A stretch of DNA of 64,000 bases, taken from contig NZ_JACIDR010000002.1 in the NCBI RefSeq assembly GCF_014196425.1, positions 248,001 to 312,000 on the forward strand. The letters are read 5' to 3'. Of this stretch, positions 1 to 7,669 are shown in pieces. The position numbers and the translations under genes were made by a program. Source of the stretch: Hansschlegelia beijingensis (GTDB lineage: Bacteria; Pseudomonadota; Alphaproteobacteria; Rhizobiales; Methylopilaceae). The notes below the pieces were generated by a model. The model searched no databases and had not been told where the DNA came from. It was given only the letters and a program-made list of their open reading frames with translations. Each line of letters starts with the position of its first letter. Positions within the stretch are counted from its first letter, which is position 1.

Positions 1-134
1 GCATCCTGATGCGCTCGAAGGGCATCGACGAAGAGCAGGCCTACGCCCTGCTGCGCAAGGTCGCGATGAACGAGAAGAAGAAGATCTCCGAGATCGCGCA
101 ATCTGTGGTCACCGCAGCGGAGCTTCTGGGATGA
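1..134 (+). CDS. nasT: NasT-type ANTAR antiterminator, C-terminal end (5' end outside window)
   Basis: Reading from base 3, the first 44 codons end in a TGA at 132-134. The visible protein (ILMRSKGIDEEQAYALLRKV, then AMNEKKKISEIAQ) is the end of an ANTAR RNA-binding domain, with the typical 'RSKGIDEEQAYxLLRKxAM' helix. ANTAR proteins bind paired hexaloop hairpins in leader RNA and block intrinsic termination. The stop overlaps the start of the next gene, a NasS-like nitrate sensor, as ATGA. That partner, and the attenuator-like leader downstream at 1397-1508, identify it as NasT rather than another ANTAR regulator. The receiver-like N-terminus lies upstream of the window and was not seen. Confidence 0.85.
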   Translation, partial: ILMRSKGIDEEQAYALLRKVAMNEKKKISEIAQSVVTAAELLG

Positions 135-1228
135 GCGCGGACCGCCTGAAGATCGGCTTCATCCCGCTGGTCGACGCCGCCGCGCCGATCGTCGCCGCGA
201 CATGCGGATTCGCCGCCGATGAGGGCCTGGAGATCGAGCTCGTCCGCGAGGTCTCCTGGGCGAACATCCGAGACCGGCTGACCTTCGGTCATTTCGACGC
301 CGCGCATCTTCTGGCGCCGCTCGCCATCTCGACCTCGCTCGGGCTGGGCGGCATCCGGGCGTCGCTGGCCGCCCCGGTGGCGCTCGGCCTGAACGGCAAC
401 GCCATCACCCTGACGCCGCACCTCCATGAGGAGCTGCTCGCCAATCTCGCGCCGCGCGCGAACCCGCGCGACCCGGCGGCCACCGGCGCCGCCTTCGCGG
501 CCGTCGTGCGGGCGCGCCGCCGGCGCGGCGACGAGCGGCCGACGCTCGGCATGACCTTTCCGTTCTCGACCCACAACTACCAGCTCCGCCTCTGGCTCGC
601 CGCGGCCGGCCTCGATCCGGAGGACGACGTCCGGCTCGCGGTGGTCCCGCCGCCCTACATGGTCGACGCGCTCAGGAGCGGCCATGTCGAGGGGTTTTGC
701 GTGGGCGCCCCGTGGAACTCGGTCGCGGTCGATCTCGGCATCGGCCGCATCCTGCATCTCGGGGTCGATCTCGTGCGGCGCTGCCCCGAGAAGGTGCTGG
801 CCGTCAGGTCGGCCTGGCTCGACGAGGACGCGGAGCGGACGGCGCGGCTGGTCCGCGCCTGCGTCCGCGCCGGCGAATGGCTGGACGAGCCGGGCAACCA
901 TGCCGAGGCCGCCCGGCTGCTCGCCGCGCCCCACATGCTCGACGTGCCGGAGCCGCTGATCCGCCGCGCGCTCGATGGTCGCCTTCCGACGGGCCCGGCC
1001 GGGGCGGAGCGCGAGGAGCCGGATTACCTCATCTTCGCGCGCGGCGGCGCCATGCGGCCCGACCTCCGCCACGCCGGTTGGCTCTACGGCGAGATGACCC
1101 GCTGGAGCCAGGCGCCCGAGGGGCAGGCGGGCGACGCGGAAGCCGTCTACCGCCCCGACCTCTATGACGCAGCCATGGGCGCCGCCGCCCCTGACGTTTC
1201 CGATCCGCTGGGCCTGTTCACCGGCTGA
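131..1228 (+). CDS. nasS: NasS-type cytoplasmic nitrate/nitrite sensor
   Basis: A 365-residue protein of the NrtA/CmpA/SsuA-like periplasmic-binding fold, but with no signal peptide: it begins MSADRLKIGFIPLVDAAAP, directly with the first strand of the fold. Lack of export and tight linkage to nasT (ATGA overlap at 131-134) match NasS, the cytosolic sensor that holds NasT inactive until nitrate or nitrite binds. It resembles the exported NrtA encoded just downstream (shared 'GFIxLxDAxP', 'MTFPxxTHxxxxRxWLAAxG', 'VPPxxMVxxxxxGxxxxFCVxxPWN'), so the sensor and the transporter-binding protein look like paralogues within one locus. The order nasT-nasS before the structural genes follows the arrangement known from other alphaproteobacterial nas clusters. 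Confidence 0.87.
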   Translation: MSADRLKIGFIPLVDAAAPIVAATCGFAADEGLEIELVREVSWANIRDRLTFGHFDAAHLLAPLAISTSLGLGGIRASLAAPVALGLNGNAITLTPHLHEELLANLAPRANPRDPAATGAAFAAVVRARRRRGDERPTLGMTFPFSTHNYQLRLWLAAAGLDPEDDVRLAVVPPPYMVDALRSGHVEGFCVGAPWNSVAVDLGIGRILHLGVDLVRRCPEKVLAVRSAWLDEDAERTARLVRACVRAGEWLDEPGNHAEAARLLAAPHMLDVPEPLIRRALDGRLPTGPAGAEREEPDYLIFARGGAMRPDLRHAGWLYGEMTRWSQAPEGQAGDAEAVYRPDLYDAAMGAAAPDVSDPLGLFTG

Positions 1229-1250
1229 GCTCGGCGCCCTCCGGGGCATC

Positions 1251-1265
1251 GCACAATTTTCGCGC
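1251..1265 (+). promoter_or_regulatory. possible NtrC-type enhancer site
   Basis: GCAC-N7-GCGC at 1251-1265 differs by one base from the GCAC-N7-GTGC core of NtrC sites. It lies about 110-120 bp upstream of the -24 element at 1374, a normal enhancer distance. Only one weak match is seen, so this is a suggestion supported mainly by context. Confidence 0.3.
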
Positions 1266-1371
1266 AGCGAACGCGCAGGCCTGCCGCGCCGACAGGCGTC
1301 AGCGCGGCGACCGCTGATTTCCTTTGCGCGCAAAACGCCTCTGATCCTCGTTCCCACGCCGGTCCGAGCGG

Positions 1372-1388
1372 TTGGCACGCGGCTTGAA
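1372..1388 (+). promoter_or_regulatory. sigma-54 (-24/-12) promoter for the nrt-nir-nas operon
   Basis: TTGGCACG-CGGC-TTGAA at 1372-1388 fits the sigma-54 consensus TTGGCACG-N4-TTGCW with a single mismatch: GA instead of GC at the -12 position. The -24 GG is at 1374-1375 and the -12 element at 1386-1387. Initiation about 12 bases further on (near 1398) would start the RNA just at the first hairpin of the leader. Nitrogen genes are commonly driven by NtrC and RpoN, and rpoN itself is at 39685-41208. Confidence 0.7.
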
Positions 1389-1396
1389 TGAATAGT

Positions 1397-1450
1397 CGCG
1401 CAGGTTCGCGTCGCCGCTGACGCCTTGGACCTCTCCGCCCAACGATGGGC
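1397..1450 (+). promoter_or_regulatory. candidate NasT (ANTAR) RNA target: hexaloop hairpins in the nrtA leader
   Basis: ANTAR proteins recognise two small hairpins with six-base loops that have A at loop position 1 and G at position 4. Here GCCC(1437-1440)-AACGAT-GGGC(1447-1450) is an exact A1/G4 hexaloop. Upstream, CGCG(1397-1400)-CAGGTT-CGCG(1407-1410) and GCGTC(1408-1412)-GCCGCT-GACGC(1419-1423) are two mutually exclusive hexaloop hairpins with G at position 4 but not A at position 1; either could be the first hairpin. They sit between the sigma-54 promoter and an intrinsic terminator, downstream of nasTS, which is what a NasT target should look like. Confidence 0.6.
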
Positions 1451-1460
1451 CGCCAGCGAC

Positions 1461-1508
1461 GCCGCTGAACGACTGCGCCAACGCGCACCTCGTCAGCGGC
1501 TTTTTTTT
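1461..1508 (+). terminator. intrinsic terminator (attenuator) in the nrtA leader
   Basis: GCCGCTGA (1461-1468) pairs with TCAGCGGC (1493-1500), with an inner TGCG/CGCA stem at 1474-1477 and 1484-1487, and is followed at once by eight T residues (1501-1508). It stands 66 bases before the nrtA start, so unless it is bypassed it would stop transcription of the whole operon. This is the expected site of NasT antitermination. Confidence 0.8.
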
Positions 1509-1573
1509 GTTCTCCGCCCCTCGGGGCGATCCGCCAGAGCCGGCGCGCGCGCGCCTTCACGGAGCCGACCACG

Positions 1574-2884
1574 ATGACCGACCACGTGAAGACCCTCCTG
1601 ACGAGCGGCGCGAGCCGCCGCTCCGTGCTGCGCGCCGGGGCTGGCGCGGCCGCCACGCTGCTGGCCGCCCGCGCCCTGCTGCCCTCCGGCGCCTACGCCC
1701 AGACCGCGGGACCGGAGACGCCCAAGGCGAAGCTCGGCTTCATCGCGCTGACGGACGCGGGACCGCTGTTCGTCGCCAAGGAAAAGGGGCTGTTCGACAA
1801 GTACGGCATGACCGAGGTGGAGGTCGCCAAGCAGTCCTCCTGGGGCACCACGCGCGACAACATCGTGCTCGGCTCGGCCGGCGGCGGCATCGACGGCGCG
1901 CACATCCTGACCCCGATGCCGTACCTCATCACCACCGGGGCGATGACCCAGAACAACCGGCCGACGGAGATGATGATCCTCGGCCGGCTGAACGTCGCCG
2001 GCCAGTGCATCTCGGTCGGCCAGGAATATGCGGATTTGAAGCTCGGCCTCGACACCAGGCCGTTCAAGACTGCGCTCGAGAAGAAGAAGGCCTCCGGCAA
2101 GGACGTCAAAGCCGCGATGACCTTCCCGGGCGGCACCCATGATCTCTGGATCCGCTACTGGCTCGCGGCCGGCGGCGTCGATCCCAACAAGGACATCCAG
2201 ACCATCGTCGTCCCGCCCGCCCAGATGGTGGCGAACATGAAGGTCGGGACGATGGACTGCTTCTGCGTCTGCGAGCCGTGGAACGAGCAGCTCAAGAACC
2301 AGAAGATCGGCTACACGGCGCTCACCACCGGCGAGCTCTGGGACAAGCATCCCGAGAAGGCGTTCGCGCTGCGCGCCGACTATGTCGAGAAGAACCCGAA
2401 GGCCGCCAAGGCTCTGCTGATGGCCGTCATGGAGGCCCAGCAATGGTGCGAGAAGATGGAGAACAAGGAGGAGCTCGCCGCCATCTGCGCCAAGCGCAAC
2501 TGGATCGGCGCTCCGATCTCCGACACCGTGGCGCGCATGAAGGGCACGTTCGACTACGGCGCCGGCAAGCCGGTGCTCGAGAACAGCCCGTTCATGATGC
2601 ACTACTGGGCGGACAACGCCGGCTATCCTTACAAGAGCCATGACCTCTGGTTCATCACCGAGGACATGCGCTGGGGCTACCTGCCCGAAAACACCGACGC
2701 CAAGGCGCTGATCGACAAGGTCAACCGCGAAGACCTCTGGCGCGAGGCCGCCAAGGAGCTCGGCGTGACCGACCTCCCGGCCTCGACCTCGCGCGGCGTC
2801 GAGAAGTTCTTCGACGGCAAGGTCTTCGATCCCGAGAACCCGGGCGAATACCTCGCGAGCCTCGACATCAAGCGCATGGTCTGA
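1574..2884 (+). CDS. nrtA: nitrate ABC transporter substrate-binding protein, Tat-exported
   Basis: A 436-residue NrtA/NasF-like periplasmic nitrate-binding protein. The N-terminus carries a twin-arginine signal (SRRSVLR, residues 14-20), a hydrophobic stretch and a likely cleavage site after AYA at residues 40-42, so export is probably through Tat in folded form. The mature part shows the family blocks GFIALTDAGPLFVAKEKG and MTFPGGTHDLWIRYWLAAGG. The ATG at 1574 is preceded by GGAG at 1561-1564. It is the first gene after the leader attenuator and is followed within 41 bp by the permease gene. It takes nitrate (and perhaps nitrite) to NrtB. Confidence 0.9.
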   Translation: MTDHVKTLLTSGASRRSVLRAGAGAAATLLAARALLPSGAYAQTAGPETPKAKLGFIALTDAGPLFVAKEKGLFDKYGMTEVEVAKQSSWGTTRDNIVLGSAGGGIDGAHILTPMPYLITTGAMTQNNRPTEMMILGRLNVAGQCISVGQEYADLKLGLDTRPFKTALEKKKASGKDVKAAMTFPGGTHDLWIRYWLAAGGVDPNKDIQTIVVPPAQMVANMKVGTMDCFCVCEPWNEQLKNQKIGYTALTTGELWDKHPEKAFALRADYVEKNPKAAKALLMAVMEAQQWCEKMENKEELAAICAKRNWIGAPISDTVARMKGTFDYGAGKPVLENSPFMMHYWADNAGYPYKSHDLWFITEDMRWGYLPENTDAKALIDKVNREDLWREAAKELGVTDLPASTSRGVEKFFDGKVFDPENPGEYLASLDIKRMV

Positions 2885-2925
2885 GGCGGCCGCCCGCTTC
2901 GCCGCGCCCTCCCCGGAGACATGCG

Positions 2926-3834
2926 ATGACACAGATTGCCGCCGCGACGTCGAACGTGACGCCGCTCAAGACGCCGACCTCCGCGGCAGGGACGGTCGTG
3001 AGCCTGCCGGCGCCGGCCGCGCGGCCGGTGTTCGGCCCGCGCGCCCGGACACGGCTGACGGAGCTCGCTCGGGCGATCATTCCTCCGCTTCTGACGATCG
3101 CCGCGCTGCTGCTGCTCTGGGAGCTGCTGTGCTCCTCGCCGACATCGTCGCTGCCCGCGCCGTCGCGCGTCGTCAGCGACACCTGGGAGCTGATCGCCCA
3201 CCCGTTCTACGACAATGGCGGCAACGACAAAGGCCTCGGCTGGCAGCTCTACGTCAGCCTGAAGCGCGTCGCGCTCGGCTATGCGCTGGCGGCGGTCGCC
3301 GGGGTTGCGCTCGGCGCGCTTGTGGGCGGCTCGGTCTGGGCGATGCGCGGCCTCGATCCGGTCTTCCAGGTGCTGCGGACGATCCCGCCGCTCGCCTGGC
3401 TGCCGCTCTCGCTCGCCGCGTTCCGGGACGGCGAGCCGTCCGCGATCTTCGTGATCTTCATCACCGCGATCTGGCCGATCATCATCAACACGGCGGTCGG
3501 CATCCGGAACATTCCGCAGGACTACAAGAACGTCGCGCAGGTCCTGCGGCTGAACCCTCTCGAATACTTCATCAAGATCATGCTGCCGGCGGCCGCTCCG
3601 TACATCTTCACCGGGCTCAGGATCGGCATCGGCCTGTCGTGGCTCGCGATCGTCGCGGCAGAAATGCTGATCGGCGGCGTGGGCATCGGCTTCTTCATCT
3701 GGGACGCGTGGAACTCGTCGCGGATCAGCGACATCATCCTCGCGCTCGTCTACGTCGGCGCGGTCGGCTTCATCCTCGATCGCATCGTCGCCCTGATCGC
3801 CGTCGCGGTCACCCGCGGCACGGCCAACGCGTGA
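2926..3834 (+). CDS. nrtB: nitrate ABC transporter permease
   Basis: A 302-residue inner-membrane permease of the NrtB/SsuC/TauC type. The first ~45 residues are a cytoplasmic, Pro/Ala-rich tail; then come about six membrane segments, starting near PLLTIAALLLLWELL. The cytoplasmic coupling loop with the EAA-like region is visible around VAQVLRLNPLEYFIKIMLPAAAP. It lies between the binding protein and the ATPase gene (10 bp before the latter), so it forms the channel of the nitrate importer. Confidence 0.9.
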   Translation: MTQIAAATSNVTPLKTPTSAAGTVVSLPAPAARPVFGPRARTRLTELARAIIPPLLTIAALLLLWELLCSSPTSSLPAPSRVVSDTWELIAHPFYDNGGNDKGLGWQLYVSLKRVALGYALAAVAGVALGALVGGSVWAMRGLDPVFQVLRTIPPLAWLPLSLAAFRDGEPSAIFVIFITAIWPIIINTAVGIRNIPQDYKNVAQVLRLNPLEYFIKIMLPAAAPYIFTGLRIGIGLSWLAIVAAEMLIGGVGIGFFIWDAWNSSRISDIILALVYVGAVGFILDRIVALIAVAVTRGTANA

Positions 3835-3844
3835 GGACGAGCCC

Positions 3845-4642
3845 ATGGCCAAGTCATTCCTGACCATCGAACACGTCGACAAGAGCTTCACCCGCGGGGC
3901 CGTCACCAACGAGGTGCTGAAGAACATCTCGCTCGAGGTGAACGAAAGCGAGTTCATCTCGATCATCGGTCATTCGGGGTGCGGAAAGTCGACGCTGCTC
4001 AACATCGTCGCCGGCCTGACCCAGGCCACGACCGGCGTCGTCTTCCTCGAAGGCCAGGTGGTCGACGAGCCCGGCCCGGATCGCGCGGTCGTATTCCAGA
4101 ACCACAGTCTTCTGCCGTGGCTGACCTGCTACGAGAACGTTGCGCTCGCGGTCGACAAGGTTTTCGGCAAGACGAAGTCCAAGGCCGAGCGCCACGACTG
4201 GACGATGCACAAGCTCAAGCTCGTCCACATGGAGCACGCCAAGGACCGGCGGCCGTCCGAAATCTCGGGCGGCATGAAGCAGCGCATCGGGATCGCCCGC
4301 GCGCTCGCGATGCAGCCGAAGGTCCTCCTGCTGGACGAGCCGTTCGGCGCGCTCGACGCGCTCACCCGCACCCATCTGCAGGACCAGGTCATGCAGATCC
4401 AGGCGGAGCTCAGGAACACCGTGCTGATGATCACGCACGATGTCGACGAGGCGGTGCTGCTGTCGGACCGCATCGTGATGATGACGAACGGACCCTCGGC
4501 CCGCATCGGCGACGTTCTGGAGGTGCCGCTCGACCGCCCGCGCAACCGGCTCGAACTGGTGTCGGACCGGGGCTACATCGCGGCGCGGGCCGCCGTGCTC
4601 AAGTTCCTCTACGAACGCCACCGCTTCGTCGAGGCGGCGTGA
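3845..4642 (+). CDS. nrtC: nitrate ABC transporter ATP-binding protein
   Basis: A 265-residue ABC ATPase with all motifs: Walker A GHSGCGKST, Q-loop at FQNHSLLPW, signature ISGGMKQR, Walker B VLLLDEPFGALDA and switch histidine in MITHDVDEA. It is a single-domain ATPase without the extra NrtA-like domain that cyanobacterial NrtC carries, so it corresponds in size to NrtD; the symbol nrtC follows its operon position. It energises nitrate uptake through NrtB. The next gene begins within 6 bp, or overlaps if GTG is the start. Confidence 0.9.
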   Translation: MAKSFLTIEHVDKSFTRGAVTNEVLKNISLEVNESEFISIIGHSGCGKSTLLNIVAGLTQATTGVVFLEGQVVDEPGPDRAVVFQNHSLLPWLTCYENVALAVDKVFGKTKSKAERHDWTMHKLKLVHMEHAKDRRPSEISGGMKQRIGIARALAMQPKVLLLDEPFGALDALTRTHLQDQVMQIQAELRNTVLMITHDVDEAVLLSDRIVMMTNGPSARIGDVLEVPLDRPRNRLELVSDRGYIAARAAVLKFLYERHRFVEAA

Positions 4643-4647
4643 GCGAG

Positions 4648-5862
4648 ATGCAGCCCGAACGCCTCGTCATCGTCGGCGCCGGCATGGCGAGCCTCAAACT
4701 CCTCGAGGAGCTCGCCGCCGCCGCTCCCCGCCGCTACGACGTCACCGTCGTGGGGGCGGAGCCGACGCCGGCCTACAACCGGGTTCTGCTGTCCTCCCTG
4801 CTCGCCGGCGAAGCGAGCGACGAGGACCTGCGCCTCCGGGGCCGTGACTGGTACGCCGCGCATGGGTTTCGCCTGCTGACCGGCGCTCCCGCGCAGGCGA
4901 TCGACCGTGCAGGGAAGCGGCTGATCCTGCGCGGCGGCCGGGCGCTCGCCTTCGACAAGCTTGTCCTGGCGACCGGATCCGAAGCGATCCGCCTGCCTTT
5001 GCCTGGCGCGGATCTGCCCCAGACGCTGACGTTCCGCGACCTCTACGACGCGACGCGGCTGCGCGCCCTCGCGGCTCCGGGACGGCGGGCCCTGGTGATC
5101 GGGGGCGGCCTGCTCGGTCTCGAGGCCGCCTATGGGCTCGTCCGGCGCGGCTGCTCCGTCACGGTGGTCCATCTCGCCGACCGGCTGATGGAGCGCCAGC
5201 TCGACGAGCGCGGCGCGGCGACGCTCAGGCGGACGCTGGAGGCCAAGGGCGTCGGCTTCGCCCTGTCCGCGTCGAGCGTCGCCATAACGGGCGACGCGCA
5301 GGTGACGGGTCTCGAACTCGCGACTGGCGAGAGGCTTCCGGCCGATCTGGTGGTGATGGCGTGCGGAGTCCGGGCGAACGCCGGCCTCGCGAAGGCGGCC
5401 GGACTGCGCGTCAATCGCGGGATCACGGTGGATGATCGCCTCGCGACCTCCGATCCGGACATCTTCGCGCTCGGCGAATGCGCGGAGCACCGCGGCGACG
5501 TCTACGGCCTCGTGGCTCCGGCCTACGAGCAGGCGAGAACGCTCGCCCGCCGCCTCGCGGGCGACGACAGCGCGACCTACGCCGGCAGCGTGCTCTCCAC
5601 CAATCTCAAGGTCTCGGGCGTCGGCGTGTTCTCCGCCGGCGCGATCGAGCCGGAAGACGGCGACGAGACCATGGTGCTCGCCGATCCCGGGCACGGGCAC
5701 TATCGCAAGCTGATCGTCCGCGATGACCGGCTCAAGGGAGCGATCCTGGTCGGCGAGACCTCGGACGCCCTCTGGTACCTCGACCTGATCACGACCGCGA
5801 CGCCGCTCGGCCCGCTGCGCGAAGACCTCGCCTTCGGCCGCGGCTTCGCGATGGCGGCGTGA
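4648..5862 (+). CDS. FAD-dependent NAD(P)H oxidoreductase (NasC/NirB N-terminal type)
   Basis: A 404-residue protein with two dinucleotide-binding motifs: FAD at the N-terminus (VIVGAGMASLKLLEEL) and NAD(P)H in the middle (ALVIGGGLLGLEAAYGL). The ATG at 4648 follows the nrtC stop by 5 bp; an in-frame GTG at 4639 overlapping that stop is an alternative. It matches the reductase half of NADH-nitrite reductase NirB and of NasC, the electron-transfer subunit of Klebsiella nitrate reductase, but has no siroheme domain and no C-terminal [2Fe-2S] domain. NasA encoded at 9327 carries the [2Fe-2S] BFD-like domain instead, so the most likely role is to pass electrons from NAD(P)H to NasA. A role with the nitrite reductase cannot be excluded. 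Confidence 0.75.
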   Translation: MQPERLVIVGAGMASLKLLEELAAAAPRRYDVTVVGAEPTPAYNRVLLSSLLAGEASDEDLRLRGRDWYAAHGFRLLTGAPAQAIDRAGKRLILRGGRALAFDKLVLATGSEAIRLPLPGADLPQTLTFRDLYDATRLRALAAPGRRALVIGGGLLGLEAAYGLVRRGCSVTVVHLADRLMERQLDERGAATLRRTLEAKGVGFALSASSVAITGDAQVTGLELATGERLPADLVVMACGVRANAGLAKAAGLRVNRGITVDDRLATSDPDIFALGECAEHRGDVYGLVAPAYEQARTLARRLAGDDSATYAGSVLSTNLKVSGVGVFSAGAIEPEDGDETMVLADPGHGHYRKLIVRDDRLKGAILVGETSDALWYLDLITTATPLGPLREDLAFGRGFAMAA

Positions 5863-5870
5863 GGGAGACG

Positions 5871-7667
5871 ATGAGCCAGGACTTCTCACCCGACCAGAAG
5901 CGCTATCTCGAGGGCTTCGTCTCGGGCGTGCAGGCGGTGCGGGGTTCGCGCGGACTGCCCGGCTTCGGCGGAGCGCCCGCCTTCCAGACGCAGCCCGCGA
6001 CCAATGCGCCGGCTGCGCCGTCCGGCCCGGACGCCGCGCATCTCGAGGCGATGGCGCGCTTCGAGCGCGAGGGCCGGAAGCTCAGCCCGCAGGAGATCGC
6101 CAAGCGCGAGGAGCACCCGTTCGACGCCTACGCCCGGTTCAAGACCATGGCGAAGGAGAACAGGTTCGCGAAACAGCTCGACGACTTCCGCATCCGCTTT
6201 CACGGCCTGTTCTATGTGGGTCCGACGCAGGACGCGTATATGTGCCGGCTAAGGATCCACAACGGCATCCTCCGCGCCTGGCAGTTCCGCGGGGTCGCCG
6301 ATCTCGCGCGGCAGTATGGCGGCGGCTACAGCCACGTCACGACACGCGCCAATCTGCAGGTCCGGGAGATCGGCGCGGCCGACGGCATCTCCTTCGTCGA
6401 AGGCCTCGTCGACCTCGGCCTGACCTCGAAGGGCGCCGGCGCGGACAACATCCGCAACGTCACCGGCACGCCGACGGCGGGAATCGACCCGCAGGAGCTG
6501 GTCGACACCCGGCCCTACGCGAAGGAGTGGCATCACCACATCCTCAACGACCGCTCGCTCTATGGCCTGCCGCGCAAGTTCAACGTCGCGTTCGACGGGG
6601 CCGGCCGGATCGCGGCGCTCGAAGACACCAACGACATCGGCTTCCAGGCCGTCGAGCTGCGCGACGGCTTCGGCGTCGCGCCGGGGGCGTGGTGGCGGCT
6701 GGCGCTCGGCGGCATCACCGGACACAAGGATTTCGCGCGCGACACCGGCGTGATCGTCCCGCTCGATCAGGCCGTGAGGGTCGCCGACGCGATCGTGCGG
6801 GTCTTCATCCGCGCCGGCGACCGCACCGAGCGAACCAGATCGCGCCTGAAGTATCTGCTCGACGCATGGGGCTTCGAGAAATTCCTCGAAGCCGTCGAAG
6901 CCGAGCTCGGCGCCGAACTCACCCGCGCTCCCGCCGGCGCCGTGGCCCCGCGACCGGAAAGCGACCGGATGGCGCATATCGGCGTCCACCCGCAGCGGCA
7001 GGCCGGCCACAACTGGGTGGGCGTCGCGCTGCCGCTCGGGCGCCTGACCTGCGAGCAGATGCGCGCGCTCGCGGCCATCTCAGAGGAGCTCGGCGACGGC
7101 GACATACGCCTTACGGTCTGGCAGAATCTGCTGATCTCGGGCGTGCGCGACGCCTGTGTGGCGGAGGTCGAGCGCCGCGTCGCGGAGATTGGACTGGCGA
7201 CCTCGGCCTCCAACGTCCGCGCGGGCCTCGTGGCCTGCACCGGCAGCCGCGGCTGCAAGTTCTCCGCCGCCGACACCAAGGGCTACGCGGACCAGATCGC
7301 GACCCATATCGACGCCGCCGGACTGGTCGTCGACACGCCCATCAACATCCACGCGACGGGCTGCCACAACTCGTGCGCGCAGCACTACATCGGCGACATC
7401 GGCCTGATCGGGGCGCGGGTCCCGGTCGGCGAGGACGACACCGTCGAGGGCTTCCACCTGCTTGTCGGCGGCGGCTTCGGCGGCGACGCCAGCATCGCGC
7501 GCGAGCTCGTTCGCGACGTGAAGGGCGAGGACTGCGCGGCCGTCGTCGAGAAGATGCTGCGCGGCTATCTGGCCCGCCGCTCGGGACCGGAAGAGACCTT
7601 CGCGGCCTTCTCGCGCCGCCACGCGATCGACGAGCTGAAAGCCATCTTCGAACTCGAGGGAGCCTGA
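5871..7667 (+). CDS. nirA: assimilatory nitrite reductase, siroheme/[4Fe-4S] (NirA type)
   Basis: A 598-residue nitrite/sulfite reductase hemoprotein. The siroheme-[4Fe-4S] ligands are visible as C456-x5-C462 (ACTGSRGCKF) and C498-x3-C502 (TGCHNSCAQ). Two ferredoxin-like repeats are recognisable, with NLQVREIG in the first half and HPQRQAGHNW opening the second. It reduces nitrite to ammonium in six electron steps. The nitrate context favours nitrite over sulfite. ATG 5871 follows GAGGGAG; a GTG at 5859 overlapping the upstream stop is possible. Odd: the N-terminus (FSPDQKRYLEGFVSG, residues 5-19) resembles the start of the flavoprotein encoded next (FSPEQRAWLNGFFAG) and the N-terminus of CysJ, suggesting a shared docking element. 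Confidence 0.88.
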   Translation: MSQDFSPDQKRYLEGFVSGVQAVRGSRGLPGFGGAPAFQTQPATNAPAAPSGPDAAHLEAMARFEREGRKLSPQEIAKREEHPFDAYARFKTMAKENRFAKQLDDFRIRFHGLFYVGPTQDAYMCRLRIHNGILRAWQFRGVADLARQYGGGYSHVTTRANLQVREIGAADGISFVEGLVDLGLTSKGAGADNIRNVTGTPTAGIDPQELVDTRPYAKEWHHHILNDRSLYGLPRKFNVAFDGAGRIAALEDTNDIGFQAVELRDGFGVAPGAWWRLALGGITGHKDFARDTGVIVPLDQAVRVADAIVRVFIRAGDRTERTRSRLKYLLDAWGFEKFLEAVEAELGAELTRAPAGAVAPRPESDRMAHIGVHPQRQAGHNWVGVALPLGRLTCEQMRALAAISEELGDGDIRLTVWQNLLISGVRDACVAEVERRVAEIGLATSASNVRAGLVACTGSRGCKFSAADTKGYADQIATHIDAAGLVVDTPINIHATGCHNSCAQHYIGDIGLIGARVPVGEDDTVEGFHLLVGGGFGGDASIARELVRDVKGEDCAAVVEKMLRGYLARRSGPEETFAAFSRRHAIDELKAIFELEGA

Positions 7668-7669
7668 GC

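Noticed and set aside
41-1378. Long minus-strand open frame opposite nasS
   Set aside because: Arg/Gly/Ala-rich composition with no family pattern; it is the shadow of nasS in GC-rich DNA.
5871-7667. Sulfite reductase (cysI) for the siroheme protein
   Set aside because: Siroheme motifs do not separate the two well, but the position between nitrate transporter and nitrate reductase genes makes nitrite the likelier substrate.
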